Shown piece by piece: positions 25,709-33,742 of a DNA stretch of 46,772 bases. The notes under the pieces were generated by a model that was given only the letters and a program-made list of their open reading frames with translations, did no database searches and was not told the DNA's origin. Location: contig CALXOD010000032.1 in the NCBI GenBank assembly GCA_944389925.1, positions 1-46,772 on the forward strand. The letters are read 5' to 3'. The stretch is from an uncultured Victivallaceae bacterium. GTDB lineage: Bacteria > Verrucomicrobiota > Lentisphaeria > Victivallales > Victivallaceae. Each line of letters begins with the position of its first letter. Position 1 is the stretch's first letter. A program made the translations under genes and the position numbers.

Positions 25709-26068
25709 ATGCTGATCGGATCCAAACTTATCAAAAACAGCGACCTCGGTATCGGCGGCCTGCTGTATGGCGGGCGCCTGTTGGAGTTTGTAGCGGAACA
25801 GGCCGCCATTTACGCACGGAAATGCACCGGGGCCCCGCATCTGCTCGGGTACCGGTTTGCGGAGATCGTTATTTCACATCCGGTACGGGAAGGAGAAATT
25901 CTGGATTTTTACGGAGAATCGCCGACGGTGCGAACCTCCAGCATCACGTTTGATCTCTTCGCTCGATCCGGTACTACGGAAATCGTCCGTGCCCGCTGCA
26001 CCTTCGTTGCCGTCGATGACCAGGGACAAAAATATCCGATCGTCCTGCTGCAGAGGCTTGAAGAATAA
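25709..26068 (+). CDS. Hotdog-fold thioesterase
   Basis: 119 residues, single hotdog fold of the acyl-CoA thioesterase (YciA-like) type: an initial strand, then GGLLYGGRLLEFVAEQAAIYARK (the helix carrying the usual G-G-x-x-L-x-x-x-x-A pattern), ISHPVREGEIL, and a strand ending in RCTFVAVDDQG. It probably hydrolyses acyl-CoA in the cytoplasm. The start is the ATG at 25709; a GTG at 25694 also lies in frame after the previous stop. It overlaps no other gene and shares the SGNH transcript, though a cytoplasmic thioesterase and a secreted esterase are an odd pair. A bidirectional terminator follows. Confidence 0.8.
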   Translation: MLIGSKLIKNSDLGIGGLLYGGRLLEFVAEQAAIYARKCTGAPHLLGYRFAEIVISHPVREGEILDFYGESPTVRTSSITFDLFARSGTTEIVRARCTFVAVDDQGQKYPIVLLQRLEE

Positions 26069-26100
26069 GCTGTAAACGCGTACACGTCAGAAAAAAAATC

Positions 26101-26138
26101 AGGCGTTCCGCCCTCTTCATACGGGGGCGGAACGCCTT
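26101..26138. terminator. Bidirectional terminator
   Basis: A 12-13-bp stem (AGGCGTTCCGCCC at 26101-26113 with its complement at 26125-26137) lies between the convergent thioesterase and prepilin genes. A run of T on the minus strand (A run before 26101) and TTTC on the plus strand suit termination both ways, more strongly for the minus gene. Confidence 0.85.
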
Positions 26139-26155
26139 TCTATAGCACTCAACCG

Positions 26156-26902
26156 TTATTTCTTCCGCAAATAATAGTAATCTCTGGCAGGCCATCCTGT
26201 ATTCACGTTTTTCCCCTGCAGCAGAGCGGTTCTTTTCATATAACTGGCATGGCCATCCGCCCAGCCGATATTAATTCCGTTATCATGGCGGTCCCCGATA
26301 CCGGGGGCAATATCGTTGCGATAAAGCGCAGCATTCTGTTCAGCCCAGGTTATAAGATCACTGCTGTCGCCGGTGGCAATGGTCTCAGACGGTTTGGTAA
26401 TGGAGCCAGGCTTCACATAAACGCCGAGGTATCCCAGCCCCATGGGGACACCGTCACTATTGCCGAACCAGTTATATCCGTAGCCTCCCCAGAAGCTCTG
26501 TTTCGTTTCCGGAATAGAGAAACCACCACTGCCGTTTACCCAGGAAGGACACTGAAAAGCGCCTTTCCCCAACGCCTCCACGCCATGCGCCATGGTGGAA
26601 GAGGTTGCCTTCTCCAGAATGCTGATCCCCAGATAGGGGGCCAGCTGCCATTTCCAGCCGGCAAACCCGTAATAAGCCAGCGGTTCATCGCCGGCCTTCC
26701 CGCTTAATACCGGGAAAAAATCATAATCCGCGCTATATAAAAGGATGGCCGTGACAAGTGTTTTCTGATTATTGACACATGCTATTTTCCGTGCCTGTTC
26801 CCGCGCTTTAGTCAACGCGGGCAGCAGCATCGCCGCCAAAATAGCAATGATGGCAATCACCACCAGGAGTTCAATCAGAGTAAAACCGCGCCACTTCCTC
26901 AT
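26156..26902 (-). CDS. Prepilin-type N-methylation protein with H-X9-DG ending (paralogue A)
   Basis: 248 residues from the ATG at 26902. A class II pseudopilin start ([14 protein letters not shown], cleavage after the glycine, Glu at +5) leads into one hydrophobic helix. The rest is a soluble domain with Trp- and Gly-rich segments ending in [19 protein letters not shown] (H-X9-DG motif). Such proteins are usual in Lentisphaerota and Planctomycetota and are thought to go to a type II secretion-like system; their individual roles are unknown. The ribosome site GGAAAGGAG suits the ATG at 26902 (an ATG at 26908 is too close). It is about 80 percent identical by eye to the neighbour at 27157-27897, so the pair is a recent tandem duplication. 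Confidence 0.9.
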   Translation of the reverse strand: MRKWRGFTLIELLVVIAIIAILAAMLLPALTKAREQARKIACVNNQKTLVTAILLYSADYDFFPVLSGKAGDEPLAYYGFAGWKWQLAPYLGISILEKATSSTMAHGVEALGKGAFQCPSWVNGSGGFSIPETKQSFWGGYGYNWFGNSDGVPMGLGYLGVYVKPGSITKPSETIATGDSSDLITWAEQNAALYRNDIAPGIGDRHDNGINIGWADGHASYMKRTALLQGKNVNTGWPARDYYYLRKK

Positions 26903-26956
26903 CCTCATCTCCTTTCCTTGTTCACTATAAATATCCGGGAAAATATCCCGCTTCAC

Positions 26957-27156
26957 ACTTCAATATCCACCCTTTTGTTACCTTTACAGAAAACCTGTCC
27001 CTCCTCAATCCATCGGCCGCGCCTTCCAAGCCAATTTTTCTCCATAACAGGACTCAGATGAATGTTCCTCCTCATTTTTCCCCCTGTGCCGCTTTATAAG
27101 AATGCGCCACCTTAACGTGCCCCCTGCGGAACCTTTGAAACAGGATATTCGCCCTG
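26957..27156. other. Spacer between the prepilin paralogues
   Basis: About 200 bp without a gene. I saw no convincing terminator for the downstream paralogue at 27157. Confidence 0.4.
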
Positions 27157-27897
27157 CTATTTCAGCCGCAAATAATAGTAGTTTCTCCCAGCCCAGTCAG
27201 TACCCCGCCCCTGTTGCAGAGCGGTTTTCTTCATATAACTGGCATGGCCATCCGCCCAACCGATGTTGATCCCGTTATCATGGCGGTCCCCGATCCCGGG
27301 TGCAACGTCATTGTGGTAAAGCGCCGCATTCTGTCCGGCGGAAGTAATAAAATCATTGCTGTCACCGGTGGCAACCGTTTCCGACGGCTTTTTCACGGAC
27401 CCCGGTTTCACATAAACACTCAGATAGCCCAATCCCTGACAAATGCCACTGCTGTTGCCGAACCAGTTATATCCATACCCGCCCCAGAATGATTGGTTGG
27501 TATTGGAAATGGTAAAACCACCACTGCCGTTCACCCAGGACGGACAAAGAAACGGTCCACGCCCCAATGCCTCCATGTTATATCCCATAGTCGTAGAAGT
27601 CGCTTTCTCCAGAATGCTGATCCCCAGATAGGGTGCCAGCTGCCATTTCCAGCCGGCAAACCCGTAATAGGCCAGCGGTTCATCGCCGGCCTTCCCGCTC
27701 AACACCGGGAAGAAATCATAATCCGCGCTGTATAAAACCACGGCGGTTACGAGCGTTTTCTGATTGTTGACGCAGGCGATTTTCCGGGCCTGTTCCCGCG
27801 CTTTATTCAACGCGGGCAGCAGCATCGCCGCCAGAATTGCGATGATCGCAATCACCACCAGGAGCTCAATCAGAGTAAAACCGCTCTTCTTCGCCAT
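27157..27897 (-). CDS. Prepilin-type N-methylation protein with H-X9-DG ending (paralogue B)
   Basis: 246 residues from the ATG at 27897. The start [15 protein letters not shown] keeps the cleavage glycine and the Glu at +5, followed by a helix and the same Trp/Gly-rich domain ending in [19 protein letters not shown]. Compared with paralogue A the divergence is concentrated in two surface-like patches (after ILEKATST and after GNSSG) and the last 15 residues. The leader GGAAAGGGGATGAGGATG is shared, including the in-frame ATG two codons earlier. The pair probably arose by tandem duplication and is being tuned in exposed loops. Confidence 0.9.
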   Translation of the reverse strand: MAKKSGFTLIELLVVIAIIAILAAMLLPALNKAREQARKIACVNNQKTLVTAVVLYSADYDFFPVLSGKAGDEPLAYYGFAGWKWQLAPYLGISILEKATSTTMGYNMEALGRGPFLCPSWVNGSGGFTISNTNQSFWGGYGYNWFGNSSGICQGLGYLSVYVKPGSVKKPSETVATGDSNDFITSAGQNAALYHNDVAPGIGDRHDNGINIGWADGHASYMKKTALQQGRGTDWAGRNYYYLRLK

Positions 27898-27999
27898 CCT
27901 CATCCCCTTTCCTTATAATTAAATGTCCCGGAAAAAACATCCTGTTCAGCGCTCCCGCTCATAACGGAAATCACGACCACCTTCCTCCCCCCCTCGTTG

Positions 28000-28170
28000 T
28001 TACAGGTGTGAAGAAGCCTCCTCCCCCGCAATGATTCTGACCTGCCGGAGAATTTTTCCCGCCAGGGGCAACGTCATGGTCAGCAGAATGAGAATGATCA
28101 CAATCGTCAGCAGCAATTCCAGCACCGTGAAAAACTTCCGCTCCGTTGCCGAACCAGCCAAGTCTGCCAT
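28000..28170 (-). CDS. Short pilin-like protein without the cleavage glycine
   Basis: A 56-residue frame from ATG at 28170 to the TAA at 28000. It reads ERKFFTVLELLLTIVIILILL: a pilin-like helix with Glu five residues after the presumed cleavage point, but the residue before the helix is Phe, where a Gly is needed by prepilin peptidase. The soluble domain is missing: after the helix only about 25 residues remain. AAGG lies before the start. It is either a remnant of a lost prepilin or a small membrane protein. It sits directly upstream of paralogue B on the same strand and is too short to be noticed in a standard search. Confidence 0.5.
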   Translation of the reverse strand: MADLAGSATERKFFTVLELLLTIVIILILLTMTLPLAGKILRQVRIIAGEEASSHL

Positions 28171-28263
28171 GACTGCGCCTTCTCTTCTTGCCGTCTTCTT
28201 ATTAATTATACATTATTTTTAATCGATTGACGTGAAAAATCCATAAAAAGTTCTTTTTTCTGC

Positions 28264-28293
28264 AAAAAAAAACGGACCGGTTTCCCGGTCCGT
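28264..28293 (-). terminator. Rho-independent terminator after fba
   Basis: ACGGACCGG/CCGGTCCGT is a perfect 9-bp stem with a TTTC loop at 28272-28293, followed on the minus strand by a T run at 28272-28264. Confidence 0.88.
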
Positions 28294-28326
28294 CGCAATG
28301 CTTACGAATAATCGAAAGTATCACGC

Positions 28327-29307
28327 TTATTTGTCGAAGGCATGTCCGGCGGAGCCGAGCACTTCCTTGTTCTTGTGAATGTAGAGTTCCTTAAGCGCGG
28401 TTCTGGCCGGGCCAAGGTATTTGCGCGGGTCGAATTCCGCGGGCTTTTCGTTGAACACCTTGCGGATCGCCGCCGTCATCGCCAGCCGACCGTCGGAGTC
28501 GATGTTGATTTTACAGACAGCGGACTTGGCAGCCTGACGGAGCTGTTCTTCGCTGATGCCGATCGCATCCTTGAGCTTGCCGCCGTTTTCGTTGATGATC
28601 CGGACGAGTTCCTGCGGCACACTGGAGGAGCCATGCAGCACAATCGGGAATCCCGGAATCTGCTTTTCGATTTCCGCGAGAATGTCGAGACGGATCTTCG
28701 GATTGTCGCCGGGTTTGAACTTGTACGCGCCGTGCGAGGTGCCGATCGCGATCGCCAGGCTGTCCACGCCGGTACGCTTGACGAAATCCACCACTTCTTC
28801 CGGACGCGTATAGGTGTGCTTTTCCGCCTTGACATCGTCTTCGACGCCGGCGAGCACACCGAGTTCGCCTTCGACGGTCACGTCGTGGGCGTGGGCGTAT
28901 TCAACCACCTTGCGGGTCAGCGCAATGTTTTCTTCATAGGGAAGATGCGAACCATCAATCATCACCGAGCTGAAGCCGTAATCAATGCAGCTCTTGCAGG
29001 TTTCGAAATCCGGACCATGGTCGAGATGCAGCACGATCGGAATCAGTTTGCCGTTGTTGATTTCCTTGGCATATTCCACCGCGCCCTGGGCCATATAACG
29101 CAGCAGCGTCTGGTTCGCATATTCGCGGGCGCCTTTGGAAACCTGCAGAATCAGCGGGGATTCGGTTTCCACACAAGCCTGAATGATGGCCTGCAGCTGT
29201 TCCATGTTGTTGAAGTTGTAGGCGGGGATGGCATATCCGCCCTTGACCGCTTTGGCGAAAAGCTCGCGCGTATTCACCAGTCCGAGATCTTTGTAATTGA
29301 CAGCCAT
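28327..29307 (-). CDS. fba: Class II fructose-bisphosphate aldolase
   Basis: 326 residues. Zinc-dependent cleavage of fructose-1,6-bisphosphate in glycolysis and the reverse in gluconeogenesis. Metal-binding histidines are in HLDHGPD (His97), GTSHGAYKF (His192) and VLHGSSSVP (His225), with the usual DHGPDFETCKSCIDYGFSSVMIDGS segment partly visible. The ATG at 29307 has AAGGGAG upstream; 12 extra residues from an upstream in-frame ATG lack support. It is a single gene with a promoter (29355-29382) and a terminator. Together with Eda it shows two routes of sugar breakdown. Confidence 0.96.
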   Translation of the reverse strand: MAVNYKDLGLVNTRELFAKAVKGGYAIPAYNFNNMEQLQAIIQACVETESPLILQVSKGAREYANQTLLRYMAQGAVEYAKEINNGKLIPIVLHLDHGPDFETCKSCIDYGFSSVMIDGSHLPYEENIALTRKVVEYAHAHDVTVEGELGVLAGVEDDVKAEKHTYTRPEEVVDFVKRTGVDSLAIAIGTSHGAYKFKPGDNPKIRLDILAEIEKQIPGFPIVLHGSSSVPQELVRIINENGGKLKDAIGISEEQLRQAAKSAVCKINIDSDGRLAMTAAIRKVFNEKPAEFDPRKYLGPARTALKELYIHKNKEVLGSAGHAFDK

Positions 29308-29354
29308 GGTATTCTCCCTTGGTTTGGATGAAAATGTTTTCAAACCACTGTTTC

Positions 29355-29382
29355 AATGTAACACCGCTGCGGGAAAATACAA
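29355..29382 (-). promoter_or_regulatory. Promoter of fba
   Basis: On the minus strand TTGTAT (29382-29377) and TACATT (29360-29355) are 16 nt apart. The same TACATT -10 occurs before the gene at 35464. Confidence 0.5.
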
Positions 29383-29583
29383 GCCTTCGTATAAAAAAAC
29401 GCCGTTACACTCTTGCAATCCATGCCGAATTGGGTATTTTAATAACATCATCCGACACTGCGTCCCAGGTGGACATTTCGCGCGTCCCGATGAATCGTCG
29501 CCGGAATGTTTCACTGCGCCGTCGACGTGTTGTTATTGTATAGATTGTCTGATTCACTATCAAAAAAACGGGAGTTGCCTGCC

Positions 29584-30591
29584 ATGCCGTTGATCGATAT
29601 GCCGCTTGCCGAACTGAAAACCTATCGGGGCATCAGCCCCCGTCCCGAGGATTTCGACCTCTTCTGGGAGCGTTCTCTCCAGGAAATGGCGGCAGTCGAT
29701 CCGCAGCTGGAACTCAAGCCGGCCGCTTTTCAGACGCCGTTTGCAGAATGTCTGGACCTGCGTTTCACCGGTGTCGGCGGTGCCAGAATCTATGCAAAAC
29801 TCATCCGGCCCCGCCGTCCGGAAGACCGCAAGGGCCCTGCCGTAATACAGTTCCATGGGTATTCCGGCGACTCCGGAGACTGGCAGGATAAACTTGGGTA
29901 TGCCGCGGCTGGTTTCACCTTTGCCGCGCTGGATTGCCGCGGTCAGGGTGGAAAATCCCAGGACACCACTGCAACCACCGGCACCACCCTGCGCGGCCAG
30001 ATCGTTCGCGGTCTGGATGACGGACCGGAAAAACTGCTCTTCCGCCAGATTTTTCTCGACGGCGCGCAGCTGGTCCGGCTGGTCATGGATATGCCCGGTG
30101 TGGATCCGAAACGCATCGGCGTTTTCGGCGGCTCTCAGGGCGGTGCGTTGACCCTGGCGACCGCAGCGCTGGTTCCGGAAATCAATCGTGCGGCGGCGGC
30201 CTTTCCCTTTCTGTGCGATTACCGCCGGGTCTGGGAAATGGATCTCGCCAAAGGCGCTTACGAGGATATTTGCTATTATTTGCGCCACTTCGACCCCACT
30301 CACGAACGGATTGAGGAAATGTTCCGCCGCCTCGGCTACATCGATGTGCAGAACCTTGCCGACCGCATCCGTGCCAGGGTGCTGATGTTCTGCGGGCTGA
30401 TGGACACCACCTGCCCACCGTCCACGCAGTTCGCCGCCTTCAACAAAATCACCTCCCCCAAGGAGGTAATAATTTACCCGGACTACAGTCACGAATTCCT
30501 GCCCGGCTGCAATGATCGCATCATGCAGTTCATGCTGGAAATGCTGCCCCCCTCCGCATCAACCTTCCCGGGCACGCCCCAGCAGGAGTAA
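29584..30591 (+). CDS. CE7 acetyl esterase (acetylxylan esterase / cephalosporin-C deacetylase type)
   Basis: 335 residues, the usual CE7 size. The family landmarks are in order: RGQ (119-121, CRGQGGKSQD), the nucleophile GGSQGG (Ser184), the Asp in GLMDTTCPP (Asp274), and His in YSHEF (His303). CE7 enzymes remove acetyl groups from short xylo-oligosaccharides and act as hexamers; no signal peptide is visible, so it works in the cytoplasm on imported sugars. The ATG at 29584 has GGGAG upstream; an earlier in-frame ATG gives a spurious N-terminus. The CapA-like gene follows 9 nt later. Confidence 0.93.
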   Translation: MPLIDMPLAELKTYRGISPRPEDFDLFWERSLQEMAAVDPQLELKPAAFQTPFAECLDLRFTGVGGARIYAKLIRPRRPEDRKGPAVIQFHGYSGDSGDWQDKLGYAAAGFTFAALDCRGQGGKSQDTTATTGTTLRGQIVRGLDDGPEKLLFRQIFLDGAQLVRLVMDMPGVDPKRIGVFGGSQGGALTLATAALVPEINRAAAAFPFLCDYRRVWEMDLAKGAYEDICYYLRHFDPTHERIEEMFRRLGYIDVQNLADRIRARVLMFCGLMDTTCPPSTQFAAFNKITSPKEVIIYPDYSHEFLPGCNDRIMQFMLEMLPPSASTFPGTPQQE

Positions 30592-30600
30592 ACTTCCCCT

Positions 30601-31833
30601 ATGGCTCGACTCCAAAACGGGAAATGGGCCATCCGCCCGTTATCAGGCGCCCCGGTCGTTCAAATCGCTATCGGCGGGGACGTCTGTCCCGGTCCTCAAG
30701 CCTCAAAACTGACGTGCGACAATGGCGCTGCCGGGGTCTTCGCGGCGCTTGCCCCGTATCTTCCGGCAGAAGCGCTCAATATCGTACAATGGGAAACCCC
30801 ATTGGCCGTCCGGGAAGCCCCCATCCGGAAAAGCGGCCCCCATCTCAACAGTCCTCCGGAAGCGGTGGAAATCATCAGAAGTGCGAATTTTCACGTCGCC
30901 CTCCTCGCCAATAATCATACTGGCGATCACGGTCCGAACGCTCTGCTGGAAACCATCCGCATCCTTCAGCAAAAAGGTCTGACTACCGTCGGTGCAGGTC
31001 CCGATCCGGAAACCGCCGCCCAGCCGCTGGAAATCCGACGCAATGGGAAATCCATTTGCATTTTCAATTTCTGCGAACATGAATTCGGCACAGCCTCTCC
31101 CGGAAAACCCGGAACCTCAGCGCTGTGCCTGCTGGAAAATCTTGCTGCGGTACGCATGGCGGCGACCAGGACGGACTTCGTATTGGTCACTCTGCATGGA
31201 GGCAATGAATACGCCCCCTTTCCGGCTCCTCGCATGGTGCATCTGCTCCGCGCATTTGCCGACGCAGGAGCCTCGCTGGTATTCAACTGCCATACCCATT
31301 GTCCTGAAGGCATTGAAATATACCATGGGGTGCCGCTGGTGTACGCCCCCGGCAACCTGTTTTTTCCCGGGTTATCCATCACACCTGCCTGGAGAACGGG
31401 ATATCTGCCGGTCTTCCAGCTGGACAACAAAGGGGTATATGAGCTGGAAATCATCCCTTATACCTTCGACGAATGCCGAATTGCCCTGCTGGAAGGCTCC
31501 CGTCGGGAAGCCTTCTTCGCCTATTTCGAAAAACTCTGCCGGCCGCTTGCTGAACCGGAAACGTTACAACGGTTGTATGAAGCATGGTGTCTGAAATACG
31601 GCCGAGATTATCTCTCCGCCATCCTGAACGCCCTGCCGGAACGCTGGGAAAAGGATTTTGCTCAGAGCGCCACCGCTGACCCAATGATGCCGTTGCGCAA
31701 TCTTTTCCATTGTGAATCCCATCGAGACCTCATTGCCGGATTCCTGACACTGGTCGAAGAGGGGCGCACCGCAGCAGCCAGCTCTTCCTGGCCGGAAATC
31801 GCGGCCATGCAGAAAATGCCGTGGGAAAAATAA
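30601..31833 (+). CDS. CapA-family metallophosphatase-like protein
   Basis: 410 residues. The CapA/PgsA domain spans about 20-290 with the metal-binding motifs GGDVCPG, LLANNHTGDHG, TLHGGNEY and FNCHTHCPEGIEIYHGVPLVY. The Asn-Leu-Glu found in many CapA proteins is WET here. The family was first linked to poly-gamma-glutamate capsule export but mostly functions in unknown phosphoester chemistry. No signal peptide or membrane helix is visible, so this copy is likely cytoplasmic. A 110-residue C-terminal extension is not assigned. The coupling to a CE7 esterase suggests a role in carbohydrate use or wall polymers, but this is inference. Confidence 0.85.
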   Translation: MARLQNGKWAIRPLSGAPVVQIAIGGDVCPGPQASKLTCDNGAAGVFAALAPYLPAEALNIVQWETPLAVREAPIRKSGPHLNSPPEAVEIIRSANFHVALLANNHTGDHGPNALLETIRILQQKGLTTVGAGPDPETAAQPLEIRRNGKSICIFNFCEHEFGTASPGKPGTSALCLLENLAAVRMAATRTDFVLVTLHGGNEYAPFPAPRMVHLLRAFADAGASLVFNCHTHCPEGIEIYHGVPLVYAPGNLFFPGLSITPAWRTGYLPVFQLDNKGVYELEIIPYTFDECRIALLEGSRREAFFAYFEKLCRPLAEPETLQRLYEAWCLKYGRDYLSAILNALPERWEKDFAQSATADPMMPLRNLFHCESHRDLIAGFLTLVEEGRTAAASSSWPEIAAMQKMPWEK

Positions 31834-31887
31834 TTTTTTCTCCAGTCCCCCCCCCTGCCCCTCATGCTCAAAGCGCCCCCCTCGGCC

Positions 31888-32817
31888 TCATCCTCGGAGA
31901 TTCCTGCGGTTCAACGCCCCCAGCAGCGCGTAAATCGCCTGCAGCTTCGGCGTTTCCACACCGTGACAACGCGCCCGCCGCAATACGTTGCCGACAATGG
32001 CTTCGACCTCCATCGGACGCCCCGCCTCGAAATCCACCAGCATGCTGGTCTTGTACGGCGGGAAGCTACGGGTATAGACCATGGTTTCCTCCAGCAATTC
32101 CGGTTCCAGCTTCACGCCCTCCGCGGCGGCGACGGCGGCGACCTCCGCCATTATATCAGCACACAAAGCTTCGATTTCGCCCCCATCGGTCAGCTCACGG
32201 GTGTTCAAACCGCCCCCAATAACGGACACCGGATTGAACGGGGTATTCCACAACAGCTTCTTCCAGCGGAAATACCGGATGTCATCCACCGCCCGGGCCT
32301 CGACGCCGACGGAGCACCACGCCTGCGCCAGTCCCGCGGCTTTTTCCGAAGGCGGCTGCCCATCACAGCGCCCGAATATCAACCGGTGAACGCCCTGATG
32401 ATTCAAATGGCATGGATCAATCCGCGTCACCCCGATATAGGCAACGGCACTGTAAATCTCATGCTCAGGGAAAGCAGCCAGCAGAGGCTCCTCGATTCCT
32501 ATTCCGTTCTGAATCAACAGCACCGCCGTATGCTTCGAAGCCAGTGCTCCCCGCAATATGACGGGAAGATCAACCTCGGGCAACACCTTGGTGGCCACGA
32601 TCACCCAGTCCGGCGTATCCGTATATTCCTCCGTCGAGCGCAGCACCTGCGACGGTCGGAAACAAAAATTACCATCCACACTGTCGATCTGATATCCATT
32701 CTGAACAATTCTCTCCCAATGGCTGCGCACCACCACCGACACCTCCGCCCCCGCCTGGGCCAACCGTCCTCCAAAATAAGCACCGACCGCACCGGCACCG
32801 ACCAGTAACACTTTCAT
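31888..32817 (-). CDS. 2-dehydropantoate 2-reductase-like protein (PanE/ApbA)
   Basis: 309 residues. The Rossmann start MKVLLVGAGAVGAYFGGRLAQAG and the later QNGIG-type segment (LLIQNGIGIEE) are of the PanE family, which reduces ketopantoate with NADPH for coenzyme A synthesis. The C-terminal helical domain carries RYFRWKKLLWNTPFNPVS (catalytic Lys region) and MLVDFEAGRPMEVEAI. Similar enzymes act on other 2-keto acids, so panE is not assigned firmly. The ATG at 32817 follows AAGGATGGGGG. The gene converges with CapA across a 54-nt gap without an obvious terminator. Confidence 0.88.
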   Translation of the reverse strand: MKVLLVGAGAVGAYFGGRLAQAGAEVSVVVRSHWERIVQNGYQIDSVDGNFCFRPSQVLRSTEEYTDTPDWVIVATKVLPEVDLPVILRGALASKHTAVLLIQNGIGIEEPLLAAFPEHEIYSAVAYIGVTRIDPCHLNHQGVHRLIFGRCDGQPPSEKAAGLAQAWCSVGVEARAVDDIRYFRWKKLLWNTPFNPVSVIGGGLNTRELTDGGEIEALCADIMAEVAAVAAAEGVKLEPELLEETMVYTRSFPPYKTSMLVDFEAGRPMEVEAIVGNVLRRARCHGVETPKLQAIYALLGALNRRNLRG

Positions 32818-32835
32818 CGCCCCCATCCTTTCCAT

Positions 32836-33075
32836 TATGCCTCATCGAAAGAGAAAAGCTTTTTCCTCTTTCATACTATACGGTTGATCGGGAAAGAAGA
32901 CAAATCCAGCATGATTCCTCGTGTCCGACAGCAAACGGCAGCTCCTCTCGCGGCCGACGTCCCGGAGGGGCGGATTTTTCACGGCTTTCCCGGTTCTCCG
33001 CTTTTATTTGGAGAATCTTGCGGTATATTACTGTATTCTGACAAATTTTACAAAAAAACAGCGAAGGTATTTCCC
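32836..33075. other. Divergent region between PanE-like and HTH-EIIA genes
   Basis: About 240 bp with no gene. The AT-rich part (33005-33070) should hold the promoter of the HTH-EIIA gene, but I could not fit a -35/-10 pair with normal spacing. Confidence 0.4.
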
Positions 33076-33738
33076 ATGTCAAATCCGCTACCGGAAATCA
33101 TGACACTGGAAGAAGTCGCCCGCTACCTGCGCGTCTCCGACCGCACCGTATACGACTGGGCGCAGCGCGGCGAAATCCCCTGCGGCAAAATCGGTACTGT
33201 CTGGCGTTTTCTCCGCCCGGAAATCGAAAAATGGGCCAGAGAACGCATCACCGCCTCCCGATCTGAAATCGACCTGTCGCCTCTGCAACTGGCCTCGGTA
33301 CTGACTCCCGGACGGGCCTTTATCATTGACTCCGCCACCAAACAGGAAATTCTGGAACAGCTGATCGAACGCCTCGCCTCCGGCAGCGAAGTCAAATCCC
33401 GTGCAGAACTCGTCAACGGCATTTTTCAGCGGGAAAAACTCATGTCCACCGGCATCGGCTTCGGCATTGCCATCCCTCATGTCCGCCTGCGCAGTGTGCG
33501 GACACTGGCCATGGCCGCGGCGCTGGTCCGGAACGGCGTTCCCGATTACGAAAGCCTCGACCAGATACCGGTGCGGTTGATCTTCATGATCATCGCCCGG
33601 GACGACCAGCACGCACAACACCTGCGGCTGCTGTCCCAGCTCAGTGCCGGACTCAAGGATGAAAATCACCGTGCCATGTTGTTAGACTGTGCGGACGATG
33701 CCGCCTTTTTTGCGGCCTTGACCGGCCGGGAGGCGTAA
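33076..33738 (+). CDS. Excisionase-type HTH fused to PTS EIIA (PtsN-like)
   Basis: 220 residues. Residues 8-58 form a MerR/excisionase-type helix-turn-helix (LEEVARYLRVSDRTVYDWAQRGEIPCGKIGTVWRF). Residues about 69-215 are a PTS fructose-type EIIA/PtsN domain. The phosphoryl-accepting histidine is His135 in GIAIPHVR, and the HLRLLSQLSAGL helix follows. No EIIB or EIIC gene is near, so the domain works as a signal module, not as a transporter. PtsN proteins with a DNA-binding domain are known from Chlamydia, a PVC relative. The ion antiporter gene starts 4 nt after the stop. I infer that phosphorylation state controls the partner or its transcription. Confidence 0.9.
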   Translation: MSNPLPEIMTLEEVARYLRVSDRTVYDWAQRGEIPCGKIGTVWRFLRPEIEKWARERITASRSEIDLSPLQLASVLTPGRAFIIDSATKQEILEQLIERLASGSEVKSRAELVNGIFQREKLMSTGIGFGIAIPHVRLRSVRTLAMAAALVRNGVPDYESLDQIPVRLIFMIIARDDQHAQHLRLLSQLSAGLKDENHRAMLLDCADDAAFFAALTGREA

Positions 33739-33742
33739 TATC

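Noticed and set aside
28342-29331. Long plus-strand frame opposite fba
   Set aside because: A shadow of fba, with no family motif or ribosome site.
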